Shown here in pieces: positions 23,965 through 35,728 of a DNA stretch of 64,000 nucleotides; position 1 is the first letter of the stretch; each line of letters begins with the position of its first letter. The position numbers were made by a program, and so were the translations under genes. Origin of the DNA: Corythoichthys intestinalis (lineage: Eukaryota > Chordata > Actinopteri > Syngnathiformes > Syngnathidae); contig NC_080401.1 in the NCBI RefSeq assembly GCF_030265065.1, positions 23,092,501-23,156,500 of the forward strand, written 5' to 3'. A model generated the notes under the pieces. That model searched no databases and was not told the DNA's origin. It worked only from the letters and a program-made list of their open reading frames with translations.

Positions 23965-25480
23965 CTGAATATCTTCTTCTGTCTACAGTAAATATTTAAA
24001 GAAGGCAATTGAGTCCTGTCTAGCACATTTGTAAAAATTGCCTCAAGTTATTTGACGTTGCTCAGAACACATAATTTACTTTTTTTTTTTTTTTTTTTAA
24101 ACTTAAGTTTTGCTCTAATTTGATCGAATCCAAAACAATACTGCAGTGTAGCAGTGTCTTTTCTTCAGTGTTTGTAAAAGGGCTATTATCAATATAAAGT
24201 GCCTTTTGGTTTCCTCATTAGAAACACTCAGTTATCATGAAAATATATACAAATAATAAAACTCTGATGTCTTATTATACGAGAACAAACATTTTCTCAC
24301 ATATCTGGACAACAATATGACTCTTAAAATGTGTTTCCTTTATTATATATATCTATTCTTTCTGTTTGATGTATTTTGTTTCGGCATGTCCCACTTCGGT
24401 GTAATAATTTATGGTTAAATTATGATTTGGTATTTTGGTAGAGTGGAATAAAACCAGCCTTTTCACCTGGTAGATTCAATCTAAAGGGGGAAGGGACCTC
24501 TGGTATAATGTACAGTGGGGAGAACAAGTATTTGATACACTGCCAATGGGAAAACCCATTGGCAGTGTATCAAATACTTGTTCTCCCCAATGGGAAAACC
24601 CATTGGCAGTGTATCAAATACCTGTTCGCCCCACTGTATATATAAATATATTTTTTAATGTAATTTATTTTTGATCCATTCAAGGATCTTTCACAATTCG
24701 TCCACTATGTTGTGCTATAGGTCCACCCTGTCAGGTTGCTGTCCACTCTGTTATTTCATATTCGAAGAAAATAAACAATGTATTTTCACAAGTTAGCAAA
24801 CTGTGCCGTTTCTGCATGAACAAGTAAGGGCCTTATAGTATTGGAAACTTTGACCACATATCTTTGTTGTCAGATTTTATGGAGAAACAAAGTAGAATTT
24901 TTGCCGATTTTAAAGCGAATCAAATCATTTGTCCAAATTTAATTGCAATTGCATTCCAATTAAACAAAATATAGCGTCAAAAAGGGACAAAAAAAACTTT
25001 ATGAAAATATACATTTTAAAATGCTGTAAATGTAAATGCAAAAATGTATTTATTCTGCTTTGAATTTGTCTGTGACAGAGTTGACATAATTCGTTTACGT
25101 GTACTTTGTCTGCTAGTAGTTATTATTTAAAAAGTGTGGGAGCTTGACCAACATGCATTCCTAACAGTATAACAGCTACTTAATGTTATAAATGTGAAGT
25201 TGAATGAAAAATCTCAGCTTTTTTGGGGGAAAGTTGGGTGTTCTCAAGGGCACCGTATTTTGATAATGACTCACAAACATAAAAAAAAAATATCAAAATA
25301 AATAAATTCAACAACAAATTTTAAAAAAAAAATCATACTTATTTATGGCGCCGGGCCAAGGGCATTAATCCAACTTTTCATTTTAGATTGCCAAAATGTG
25401 ATCACTGAGCAAAACTACTTTTTAGTATTGTTTACTTGCACTACCCCGTTTGAACTGTAGAAGGCAGCAGCTTACATTGT
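23965..25480. other. Intergenic between hAT remnant and lsm4
   Basis: AT-rich, with a poly-T run near 24080-24098 and A-runs near 25285 and 25325. Only the MITE at 24513-24636 is recognisable. Confidence 0.55.
24513..24636. mobile_element. Tc1/mariner MITE with internal partial duplication
   Basis: TA-flanked; same family as 7385-7464. The hairpin centre plus right arm (caatgggaaaacccattggc onward) is present twice in tandem. This gives 124 bp instead of 80. Confidence 0.85.
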
Positions 25481-25577
25481 AACCATAATTTGCCTTCAAA
25501 CGCTTTCTGAGAAGAAGACGACGCTCCTGACTAGAAGTTGAAAGTCTATTTCAAAACCTAAATCTGACGTTATCAAA

Positions 25578-28500
25578 ATGGTAAGGCGTCTTAATATCAA
25601 ATGTCATGCAATGTTAAAAGCAAAAATAATTAGCTGGCTAGTATGCACTTAGAGAAGCTAACCGCGGTGTCAGCATAGCAACGATGAATTAAAAAAAAAA
25701 ACTCTGGCTAACGAGTTAGCTGTGAAGTCATAATATTGTGTAAAACGTGTTGTTAAGGCAATCTTGCTCTGAAGAGTAAATGCTGGAAGGTTTTACATAA
25801 AGCAACACACCGCCTCATTTGAGCTGTCCAAACTATTAACCGAAACAATGTCGCGTGGACCAGAGCAAGTGATTTGTTATAGTACTAACACAAATGCCGC
25901 TGCTTCATGTTTGTAAACATGCACGCATAATCAACAAAAAATTTTCGTTTACAGCTTCCTTTGTCTCTGCTGAAGACTGCCCAGAACCATCCAATGGTAA
26001 GACTGCATTATTAGGAGAGCAGTGGAACACATCTTGCTCATTGCTTTTTTTGTGTAATTTTAAATCAGATAATTTCCACGCAGCAGCACGTGGTTTTTCA
26101 TTGTCCCCACACCCCACTGCCATTTATTTTGTTTTTAAATAAACAGTTGGTGGAGCTGAAGAATGGCGAGACATACAACGGCCACCTGGTTAGCTGTGAC
26201 AACTGGATGAACATAAACTTGAGAGAAGTCATTTGCACATCCCGGGTATAGTTACACCATTCTTTTGCTTGTCTTCTAACAACTCTTTATTTTTATCTAA
26301 ACATTACAAGTATAATATTAAGTATTACTTTTAAAAATATTGAGTCTTTTATAGTACTGTAGTGGCAGCAATGGCTTTGAAAGCAATTGGAGCTGCAGCA
26401 CAGATAACACCGAATATGACAATTTGTCACAGGATGGTGACAAGTTCTGGCGGATGCCAGAGTGCTACATCCGAGGAAGCACCATCAAGTATCTGCGTAT
26501 CCCGGACGAAATCATAGACATGGTGAAGGAGGAGGTGGTGTCGAAGGGTCGTGGAAGGGGAGCCCAACAGAATAAACAGCAGGGCAAAGGAAGAGGAGGA
26601 GCAGGCAGAGGTGAGCTTGAATCGGCCTGTTTTTTCATGAGAGAGGAGACACATGGCTGCTTTTTTAGTGAGCAGTCACAACTAGGGCTGCAGCTATCGA
26701 ATATTTTAGTAATCGAGTAATCGACTGAAAATTCTATCGATTAATCGAGTAATCGGATAAAACATTTTTTTTTTTAAGATAAAGAGCAATTATAAATATA
26801 CATGAGAAAAAAAGACATTTAATCCAATATTGAACCATGTTCAGTCAATCAATGTCTTTATTTTCGATGTACATTGTTGAAAACAGCCAACAATTGCATC
26901 TAAGATGTGACTAAAAAAAAAACTCACTTTCATTAAAAAAACTTCTAGATCTTATTAAAAAAAACATATTTCTTACCTAAAAATGTAATTACGCTTGATA
27001 ACACACATCACTTGAAAGCTACGTGTTTTCCCCACGTGTTTCAATTTAATTTCCATTTGTGTCAAGCTATTTTTAAGTTTTAGTTAAGTTTTAAGTTAGT
27101 CTAAACTGTAAGTACTGGTAGGATTTTGAGTTTTTGCAGTCTTCAAAATAAATGTATGATACCTGTTGTATTGGAGCACATTTATTCAGTAATGACTACT
27201 GAGCTAAAACGGACAGTTAGTTGTTTTAAGTTTACACCCTCATGACTCTACAGCGCTGTGTTTTTACAGATTAAATAAAGCCTGTATGTAAGACACGTTA
27301 GCCACGCATCGACAGTGGTCATAATCAATAGAAACCTAGCCCTCCGAAGGGCTAACGTTACGTGAGCGAAACAGTAACGTTATATTTATTAGCGATGAGA
27401 AGTCTACTGCTTAAAGATGGCGGCTGTTTACTAACGCTGCCCAGACGCGGCCGAGTCTGTCATTTTGCATCTAGTCTTAAATGAATGCGATATCTATGAG
27501 ACGCATCGGACACTACCTGCTACGCGTAGTTTTTAGCAACGTGGGCGTAGTTTGTAGCGGCTGTCGGCAGCGGCAAGTTTTTTTTTTTTTTTTTTTTTAA
27601 TTGCTTCTTCCTCTACGCACGTGACGTCAGCGCGTTGTCCCACATTAAAAGTAGTCCGGGCAAAACGTGATGCTTAGAGCTGGCAAAATTAAACGATTCC
27701 TCGAGGTGAATAAAATTACTCGGATCAGTTTTTAAACTCGAGTTACTCGAGTTGCTCGAGCATTCGTTTCAGCTCTAATCACAACTGAATAGAATTGTCA
27801 GTAACACGTTCCAGCCTTTCACCCCCAAAAATCCTCAGCAAAATTTTCCCATGTATTTTATTGAGGTATAAAGTAACACTGCATAGCTTTGCATTTATAA
27901 AAACAAAGTAACAATATAGTTCCAGGAAAAGACAATAGACAAGAGCTCTTATAAATGACTATGTGAAATATCAATGGTTCCTCAAAGAGTCTTTGCGAAT
28001 CTCAAATTTCTTAGAACTACAATAACAGAAAAAGTAATGTTTGAACAAAAAAATGGCACGGCCTGCCAGCGCAGTCATTGTGAGACAAATGTGACGTCAG
28101 TCGCGCCACACGCCTCCAGAGCATAACAGGCCGATACACTCGAGACAGGTAAAAAGTTCATATGAAAATAGGCACTAAGACTGTGCCCTATCATGTCGTC
28201 ACTGATACTACTATGTTATTTTCATGGTGATATGAATTTTAAAATATTACAGTACAGTGGTACCTCTGCATATAAAGTAAATTCGTTCCAGGACCTTTTT
28301 TGTAAGTAGAAATGGTCGTATGTAGAGCAGGATTTTTTTTCCCCATAAGAATACATTATAATTCCATTAATTCGTTTTGCAGCCTGACAACCTACACTAA
28401 ATCCTTAATAAATGCTGCTGTTTCTATTGCAAATAGCAATTACACAGAGCAAAACAAATAAATTATTAATTAAAATCGGAATAATGTTAATATAATAGTA

Positions 28501-31394
28501 GTGATAATAATAATAATAATACCTGTAATAACGTAACGAATCGGGTTCTAATGTGGCGGATGTGTTTTGCGTGCTGTACCTTATCACACAGCGTGGCTGA
28601 CTTGACAGTGAGGGAGGACTTTTTACTTCCACTTTGTTCAGCTGCGGCAGACAGTAGGCATGTTGTGTTGCACAAGTTCTGAAATAAATGATTAAAAACC
28701 TGACAATGTTACCACAATAATAATTGTCTTCTTAACTTATAAAGACAAGCGAACGGAGGTCGGAGGTGGACCGTCGAGATCTTGGACAGTCTACTACCGT
28801 ATTGTCAAGCTAGTTCACGGACGTGCACACCACGCTTATATGTTTTTATCATTTCCATCTTCATTTCAATGGTAAGCCTCACCTTTTTTCCACCACCTCT
28901 ACTAACGTCTTTCAGGAAAATAAAGAAACTGCGGCGTTGTCATAAATCGTTGTATTTCGAGCATATCGTCGGATGTAAAAACAAATGGCGTATCAAATTT
29001 TATGTCGGATGTCGAAGCAATCGTATGTCGACGTACCACTGTAGTTAGGTTACATTGATGTCGGACGTTGCAGAAAACGTCACTACACACGTATTATAAC
29101 ACAAGTGCAAAGAGAAAGAGTAGCACAACAACACCGACTTTGACCGCAAGTATTTCATAGCGATGCTCCAAAAATATTCGGCTGTGCACTTAATGACTTT
29201 TTTATGGGAACCGGAGTATCAGCTCAGACTTGCTGGCCAATGACGTTTATTGCTATCATGGGGCTTTTTCTCATATGACCGCATTGGCTTGCCTGGCATG
29301 GCCAGACTGTTCTCCCTGTATTTTTCAAACACTGTGAGAAAAGTCTGGGACCCACCTCCTTAACGGCCTCTCGAGCCAGTACGAAATCATCCATCCAATC
29401 AGATTTGTTTACTTGCGTGACGTGTTCTTAACGAACAACGTCACTCTTCCGCGTCGGAAGTCGTCTCCACAACAACACAAATGGCAAACAGGAGAGCCGA
29501 GAATATGTTCCAATCCACGGTAAAATCAGTTTTAAATTACGAAAAACACATCGACACAAGTCGTTGACAACAGTCTGCGTAGCGCTACTTCTCCCTTCTC
29601 CGCTCGCGCCGCGCGAGAGTTGTCGCTTTACCAACGTCACGTCTGCCCGTCGCTGATTCGTCCACTCCGCTGTCTGTTTGCTGTGGCTTTCTCCGCCCTG
29701 GAAATTTGAACCGCTCATTGGTCGCCAGACTCTATAGACCCCACTCACATGACGTCACAACCACGCCTCCGCGCCATATTGTCCGTCAGCTCGTCGTGTT
29801 TATGCATTACCGCTACGTAAATTCCTCCTATTATGGCGTGTTTTTCTGCTCGTTAACATTAATAATCAAAATGGTGAAGGCGTGTGTGGCGGTTGGTTGC
29901 AGTAACAGAGAAGATAGACGGAGAGACATGAAGTTCTACCGTATTCTGAGAGACCCGGAGAGGAGAGCGAGATAGACTGTTGCAATTCGACGAGAAAACT
30001 GGGCACCAAACGATCACCATAGATTATGTAGTAGTCATTTTATATCTGGTAAGATGCATTTAATATATATTTTGAGGGTTTTGGGCTGACAACCACAATT
30101 ACGATCATTGCGAGGCTAATCGCCGACAACATACAGTTTCAAATTCAACATGTTTATTTCTTCCGCCATCATTATTTTTTGAATAATATTTAGCTGGTAC
30201 CAAGTGAAAGAAGCTGGCCTCGTCTCCGGATCATCAGTTGAACAGGGATGTCCAAACTTTTTGCAAAGGGGGCCAGATTTGGTGTGGTAAAAATGTGGGG
30301 GGCTACCTTGGCTGATTTACGTAGAACAATATATTTAAACAAATTTTAGCAAGCCCTTCTGTGTGTCACATTTGCTTTATTATTATTTTTTTAAATTCAT
30401 AATTTCAACAATCTCACCTTTGTGGCGTTCTCTTTCGACACTCGGGCTCTTGCGAAATACTGCTGCTGTGAAATTAAACTAGCTTCAAGTTGCTATAATT
30501 TCTCGCTGCGTATCTTCCCTGTAATGTTGTACATGTCAGCGTGTCTTGTTTGGTAATATCGCGTCACATCGAACTCTTTGAAAACAGCGACTGTCTCTTT
30601 GCAAATGAGGCGGACACAGTTGTTGCGTATTTTATTGAAGAAATAGTCCAATATCCACCTATCCTTGAAGCGTCGGCCATCGCAGTCAACTTTTTTTTTT
30701 AATTGATTGTCGTCATTTTAGAAAATTGGAAGTAAAGGGTCACACGGGGTAATGTTGCTTAGAGTGCTGCTCTTAAAGTTTTTCAAAGTTTCGTGAGAAT
30801 AGGCTGAGTTTCTGTGGACAAGATAGTTGTAGATATCAGGGTAGCAGATGTCAGGCAGAGACAGCGAAGACAGCGGGTCGAAAAATATCGATTTAGGCAT
30901 CAAATATGGATCCGGCCAATGGATAGACTGAAGCTTTTCCACATAACGCCGTTTTATGCAACGCATCCAATGAGTTTACAGCGTCTGAAAGCACCGGGGC
31001 TTCCATGAATTGCACTATAAATTGCATGACAAATTGAAACTATTGAGAATACGGATAAACAATGATGGACAATATGGCGGCCGGATACAGCGACACGTCA
31101 TTGTGTGACGTTGGTGAGTGGGGTCTATAGCTGGAACAGCGGTGAGTCTGGTCTACCAGGCTACGCGTTGGCCGCTTGACTCATACGCTCGGTGGCTCGA
31201 CACGGTGGACGACGTATGCATGTGTTATTGAGCGTTTCACATCCGGTGTAATCTTAAGGTTGTTTTATGGTTGTTGTTTTTTTCCGCTAGGTGTGTTTGG
31301 CGGTCGAGGTAGAGGAATGAGCGGTCCCGGCCGAGGTCAGCAGCAGACAGATAAGAAACCTGGCAAACCACAGGGGATGAAGAACCAGCACTGA
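25578..31394 (+). CDS. lsm4: U6 snRNA-associated Sm-like protein LSm4
   Basis: Coding exons: 25578-25580, 25955-25996, 26147-26245, 26433-26610 and 31291-31394, giving 141 residues (human 139). The first coding exon carries only the ATG, immediately followed by a GTAAGG donor. The second begins [14 protein letters not shown]. The Sm1 motif lies in [20 protein letters not shown] and Sm2 in [14 protein letters not shown]. The C-terminus is the Arg/Gly-rich tail ([17 protein letters not shown]) ending MKNQH. LSm4 is a subunit of the LSm2-8 ring, which binds the U6 snRNA 3' end in the nucleus. It is also in the cytoplasmic LSm1-7 ring that promotes decapping; the tail is tied to P-body assembly and arginine methylation. 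Intron 4 (26611-31290) is 4.7 kb and full of transposons; the other introns are short. Confidence 0.97.
26684..27778. mobile_element. Non-autonomous hAT element in lsm4 intron 4, exact target duplication
   Basis: The left end agggctgcagctatcga and the right end, agagctgaaacgaatgctcg on the minus strand, are imperfect inverted repeats. Direct repeats tcacaact flank both sides (26676-26683 and 27779-27786). Subterminal tracts repeat atcgag/ctcgag motifs. No coding frame. Confidence 0.9.
27787..28254. other. lsm4 intron 4 segment
   Basis: The tract around 28020-28100 resembles 54780-54880 in the same order (atgtttgaaca, gaatgtgacgtcag-type blocks), so at least part is a dispersed repeat of unknown type. 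No other feature seen. Confidence 0.45.
28255..29041. mobile_element. Tigger/pogo-like non-autonomous element, copy 1
   Basis: TA-flanked. The left end cagtggtacctctgcatata and the right end tcgtatgtcgacgtaccact are inverted repeats of the cagtggtacct type used by Tigger elements. It shares subterminal sequence (ttcgttccaggacc, tatgtcg motifs) with the copy at 62464-63272. A (TAA)n run lies near 28505. It carries no transposase. Confidence 0.8.
29732..31130 (+). mobile_element. Non-autonomous P-like element with THAP-domain remnant
   Basis: The ends ctatagaccccactcac and gtgagtggggtctatag are perfect 17-bp inverted repeats. Inward similarity includes gacgtcac-type and gccatattgtcc blocks. 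It carries one THAP-coding exon (29871-30048) but no transposase catalytic region. A fragment of another repeat (gatgtccaaactttttgcaa) begins near 30247. Confidence 0.8.
29871..30048 (+). pseudogene. THAP zinc-finger exon of a P-element transposase
   Basis: The frame from ATG reads [29 protein letters not shown], then a TAG at 29973-29975, and resumes in the same frame [16 protein letters not shown] to a donor at 30049. The C-x4-C and C-x2-H pairs of the C2CH THAP finger are present. The stop probably replaces the Trp (TGG) that relatives have there. THAP domains bind the terminal sequences of P elements, which fits the surrounding inverted repeats. Confidence 0.85.
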
Positions 31395-31510
31395 CCTACT
31401 GTTTCATCAACAACACACAAACAACCATCACTTGACTAGTTAGAAGACATTTGAGGTCTTGGATTACATTTTTTGTTGTTTTGCCTCCACTGCTAAAATA
31501 TTGTTTTAAC

Positions 31511-31542
<32 letters not shown>

Positions 31543-33608
31543 CAACTTTTAGCCATTCTCAGTATATCACTCCCACCTGGGAGAATGTTTATTAAAACTG
31601 TTGCGGCAACATGTTTAGTTTTTTCCAGCGCATGACAGTTTTTGTCTTGTAGTGCACTGGATAAGCTTTTTGGTTTCTGGTGGTTTTACGTTATCAGCTT
31701 GTCTCTTGGGAGTTTTGCAGCACAAAGCTGTAATTTAAGGCCGCATGAATATCTTTTTGTTTTACCCTGTGATTTGGCTCGAGTTTCTCTCCATTATGCT
31801 CATGAATTGTGTGTGACATCAGGTGGAGCAATCACCTGGCTGTCCCTGATCATCAACACTTTAGGCATGTAGGCAAAACAGATTTTTCACAGAAAATTTT
31901 GAAATGTTCAGTTAAGTCCATAATGTCATGATTGTTTTTTGTCATTACAAAATATGGTAATTTATGTAAGCAAAAACATGGAAATAAAGCTTTTGTTTAA
32001 AGTGATACATAATCTCTATTTGATCAACCCAGTTGTCATTAGATAGGCAAAAGTATTTGGACCAACAATGTCTGTTGCATCTATGGGAAATGTAATCCAT
32101 GCTACTTATAGTATTGTATGAACGCTATATAACACGAAGTTATTGTGTTACTGCTTGTCATTCCTATACTGTGCACAAGATGTCACTAAGTTCCTCTTCC
32201 CCATCCATTTCGTTCACTGTGATATTTGCTAATTTCCCAGTGCGGACTTCATAATCGTTGCTGCCCCTTCGCTTTCCTTTTTCCTTGAAATGTCCATTAT
32301 TTATTTTTATTATACTTTACAGCAAGACAAACAGCACTTTCCTTGTTACATAATCACATTAAATACGTATACTTAACACAGAGTCAACAAATCTATAGAA
32401 AAACGTGTATCTGTGGTACGTATCCTCCCACTTGTGTCTTTGCCAGCCAATCGCTAACTTCCTTTTTGTTGCCCATACCTGCGTCATGCATGTGTTGTCT
32501 TGGTAACCTCCAATGCACCCCCTCCCCAACACACACTTTATCTTCCAGCCTTCTTCCAGTAAGAGCAGGAAGGCAACTTGCGGGTGCTGATGTAGGCAGG
32601 CAGCACACGTCATCACCTCCCACAGGATAGAAGCCTATTTTTATCAATGGGCGCAAAATATACCAAGATGCAAAATATATTTCCGAATCCCTGCCTTGCT
32701 GCGCAATGTTTCTTTCATATTACAGCCGCTATTCATCCATGACGCATATCTTTTCTCCCTGAAGCTGAGGGTATAGTTATGTTACCTTAAGAAAACATTT
32801 TGATATTTAAATTGTAAATTCGTTGAGCCACAGTTCAAACGTGCAAAATATTCAAATCTTATACCATAAGATGAAAACCCTAAAACCTTTCCTGTTTTAG
32901 TTAAGCCCCACAGCATTTACACAAATAAACACCTTCCATTTCCTCCAGATTTCTATTGAAAACTGACATCACAGGCTCTGTCACGTGACCCACCCGCATT
33001 GTGACGCACATAAATATTTTCAAAACAACTCAGGCTCAGTCCTATTGGCAAGAAAAGATCATATATTTAGTAAATCAATCAATGATTAAATTGTAAATTT
33101 TGCTGTCCAAGGAAATACCCGTTTTTAGGATTGTAAATGCTGGAAAAAGTATTTTAACAAGTACAGTAAATGAGCTGGAATTTCGTTTTGAACATCATTT
33201 GGTTGTCTTTAGTGTTTATGCATACATTTTCCTATAATCTTTCGTTTTCTTATACAATAGTTTTTTGTATGTGTGAGGTGAACTAGACATTTTAAAGTAC
33301 AATGCTATCAAATGAAGCTTGCTAGTGATGTAGTACAGTGATTCGCATCTAAAGCACAAAGATGTGTGAGAAATAATCTAGTTTTACATATTAGATCAGT
33401 AGATCTTTATTTACACCAAACAACATGTTGATGATTTATCTATGCCAATCACGTTGAACAAACAAAGGCTCTCCAAATACAGACCTCATGAGTCAGTCAA
33501 CTATTAATACAATGGAAATACAACAGTGATTTCAAGCGTTTTACAGCAAGTATCACATGAAGAGGTACTTGGCACTCCAAGTATCACCATAAAGCCCAAC
33601 ATTAAAAT
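31395..33608. other. lsm4 3' UTR and intergenic region
   Basis: A poly-T run (about 31511-31537) lies in the 3' UTR. Candidate poly(A) hexamers are ATTAAA at 31591-31596 and AATAAA at 31983-31988. From about 32000 to 33600 I recognise no repeat or gene. It contains a TCACGTGA palindrome near 32981 and is comparatively repeat-poor. Confidence 0.5.
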
Positions 33609-33768
33609 ACAGTAGCTTCCATCCATCCATCCATTATCTGTCGCGTAATCCGGGGTCGGGTCGCGGTGGCATCATCTTTAGCAGGGTAGCCTAGACTTCC
33701 CTCTCCCCAGCCACTTCAACCAGCTCCATCGACGGGATCCCAAGGCATTCCCTAGCCAGCGGAGAGAC
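33609..33768. repeat. Dispersed repeat fragment with CATC simple repeat
   Basis: A short run of catc units is followed by ggggtcgggtcgcggtggca and gacttccctctccccagcca, a tract widespread in fish genomes. It is probably a non-LTR (LINE) 3' fragment, but the family is not certain. The Tc1 derivative begins directly after it. Confidence 0.45.
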
Positions 33769-33771
33769 ATA

Positions 33772-35047
33772 CAGTGGGGCAAATAAGTATTTAGTCAACC
33801 ACTAATTGTGCAAGTTCTCCCACTTGGAAATATTAAAGAGGCCTGTAATTGTCAACATGGGTAAACTTCAACCATGAGAGACAGAATGTGGAAAAAAAAA
33901 AACAAAATCACATTGTTTGATTTTTAAAGAATTTATTTGCAAATCATGGTGGAAAATAAGTATTTGGTCAATACCAAAAGTTCATCTCAATACTTTGTTA
34001 TGTACCTTTTGTTGGCAATACCAGAGGCCAAACATTTTCTGTAACTCTTCACAAGCTTTTCTCACACTGTTGCTGGTATTTTGGCTCATTCCTCCATGCA
34101 GATCTCCTCTAGAGCAGTGTTGTTTTGGGGATGTCGTTGGGCAACACGGATTTTCAACTCCCTCCACAGATTTTCTTTGGGGTTGAGATCTGGAGACTGG
34201 CTAGGCCACTCCAGGACCTTAAAATGCTTCTTACGAAGCCACTCCTTTGTTGCCCTGGCTGTGTGTTTGGGATCATTGTCATGCTGAAAGACCCAGCCAC
34301 GTCTCATCTTCAATGCCCTTGCTGATGGAAGGAGATTTTCACTCAAAATCTTTCGATACAGGGCCCCATTCATTCTTTCCTTTACACAGATCAGTCATCC
34401 TGGTCCCTTTGCAGAAAAACAGCCCGAACGCATGATGTTTCCACCCCCATGCTTCACAGTGGGTATGGTGCAATTCAGTATTCTTTTTCCTCCAAAAACG
34501 AGAACCTATGTTTCTACCAAAAACTTCTATTTTGTTTTCATCTGACCATAACACATTCTCCCAGTCCTCTTCTGGATCATCCAAATGCTCTCTAGCGAAC
34601 CGCAGACGAGCCTAGACATGTACTTTCTTCAGCAGGGGGACACGTCTGGGAGGACACGTCAGGATTTGAGTCCCTGGCGGCGCATTGTGTTACTGATAGT
34701 AGTGTTTGTTACTGTGGTCCCAGCTCTCTGTAGGTCATTCACTAGGTGTCCCCATGTGGTTCTGGGATTTTTGCTCACCGTTCTTGTTATCATTTTGATG
34801 CCACGGGGTCCGTGTTGCCCAACGACAGCCCCAAAACATCACTGCTCTAGAGGAGATCTGCATGGACGAATGGGCCAAAATACAAGTAACAGTGTGTGAA
34901 AAGCTTGTGAAGAGTTACAGAAAACGTTTGGCCTCCGTTATTGCCAACAAAGGGTACATAACAAAGTATTGAGATGAACTTTTGGTATCGACCAAATACT
35001 TATTTTTCACTATAATTTACAAATAAATTCTTTAAAAATCAAACCAT
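33772..35047 (-). mobile_element. Fold-back Tc1 derivative
   Basis: The left TA-flanked terminus cagtggggcaaataagtatt leads into a minus-strand transposase. The C-terminal coding end and 3' tail are present twice, inverted: 33914-34158 and 34804-35047, about 245 bp each and highly similar. They enclose a loop of about 645 bp. The right terminal repeat is missing. Confidence 0.88.
33990..34803 (-). pseudogene. Tc1 transposase remnant (minus strand)
   Basis: The minus strand reads, in broken frames, a helix-turn-helix segment (MITRTVSKNPRTTWGHLVND), the first catalytic part (DDPEEDWENVLWSDENKIE), the second ([20 protein letters not shown]) and the third ([15 protein letters not shown]). At least two frame changes and several stops are present. 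The Ile before the catalytic Glu is Lys here. The start of the protein has been replaced by the inverted C-terminal copy at 34804. Confidence 0.85.
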
Positions 35048-35430
35048 TTTTATCATTTTATTATTTTTATTATATTTTAATATGACTTTTAAAAGTACTT
35101 TTAATTTTTAAAATAAATTATATTTTTATTTTTACCCATGGAAAAAAATGTGCGGGCATCACTCGGCGACCGCAAAATATTGTCCTGCGAGCCTCAATTT
35201 CCCTCCGGACCACAAGTTTGAGATTTCTGTCCTATATCAATGTAATAAAAACATTTAAGCAAATCATAATTTGTGCATGAAAGGGTTAACAGAAGAAGCA
35301 CAATTTGTGAGTTCATTGAGACAAAATCATAATTTCAATGTACAGTACTTTTGTGGCTTTTTTGTTTGTTTGAGTGCTGTGAGATTTTGGGTTGGACAAG
35401 CTACATTGTAAAATATCAATTGATATCTAA
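35048..35430. other. Intergenic before jund promoter
   Basis: It is AT-rich to 35145. A fragment follows (35150-35235, ending cacaagtttgagatttctgt) resembling the tail of a dispersed DNA element. Nothing coding is seen. Confidence 0.45.
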
Positions 35431-35520
35431 AGGTTATATAAAACAGTACCTGTAGCTCACTCAAAAACAAAGCAAAGTGACACCTCTTCCTTAAATTGCA
35501 TCTCTGACGAAATCCAAACG

Positions 35521-35600
35521 CCGCCACGGCGCATGCGCGGGTGTGACGTATAAATATTCGGCGCATAGAAAGGCTTGAGGCGGAGTTCGCACCAGCATTG
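35521..35600 (+). promoter_or_regulatory. jund core promoter
   Basis: Visible motifs in order: gcgcatgcgc at 35529-35538 (NRF1-like), tgacgt at 35544-35549 (CRE/ATF half-site), and TATAAATA at 35549-35556. A start of transcription near 35580-35590 is inferred from the TATA spacing. AP-1/ATF control is typical of jun-family promoters. Confidence 0.65.
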
Positions 35601-35672
35601 CACCCCTGACCAGTCTTCCTGTAACGGAAGTTAACACCCATACAGTTCGCCCCGAGGCTCGTCTGACAGGTT

Positions 35673-35693
35673 ATGGCCAGGGCACTACCCTAA
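35673..35693 (+). promoter_or_regulatory. jund upstream ORF (MARALP)
   Basis: This is a six-codon upstream reading frame with TAA at 35691-35693. It has G at -3 and G at +4, a strong initiation context. It ends 35 bases before the jund start codon and would be expected to lower or regulate jund translation. Confidence 0.55.
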
Positions 35694-35728
35694 AGGTGTG
35701 TCGAAGAGAGAGAACATTCCAAAGAACC

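Larger units (their letters stand above)
29289..31164. mobile_element. hAT-like element enclosing a P-like element
   Basis: The left end ttgcctggcatggccagact and the right end, gtagcctggtagaccagact on the minus strand, are inverted repeats. The flanks gcattggc (29281-29288) and gcgttggc (31165-31172) differ at one of eight bases, supporting a target duplication. Its interior is split by the P-like element at 29732-31130. Confidence 0.7.

Noticed and set aside
35696-35728. Upstream start for jund at 35696
   Set aside because: The codon there is GTG, not ATG. The first in-frame ATG is 35729, which also matches the known internal JunD start.
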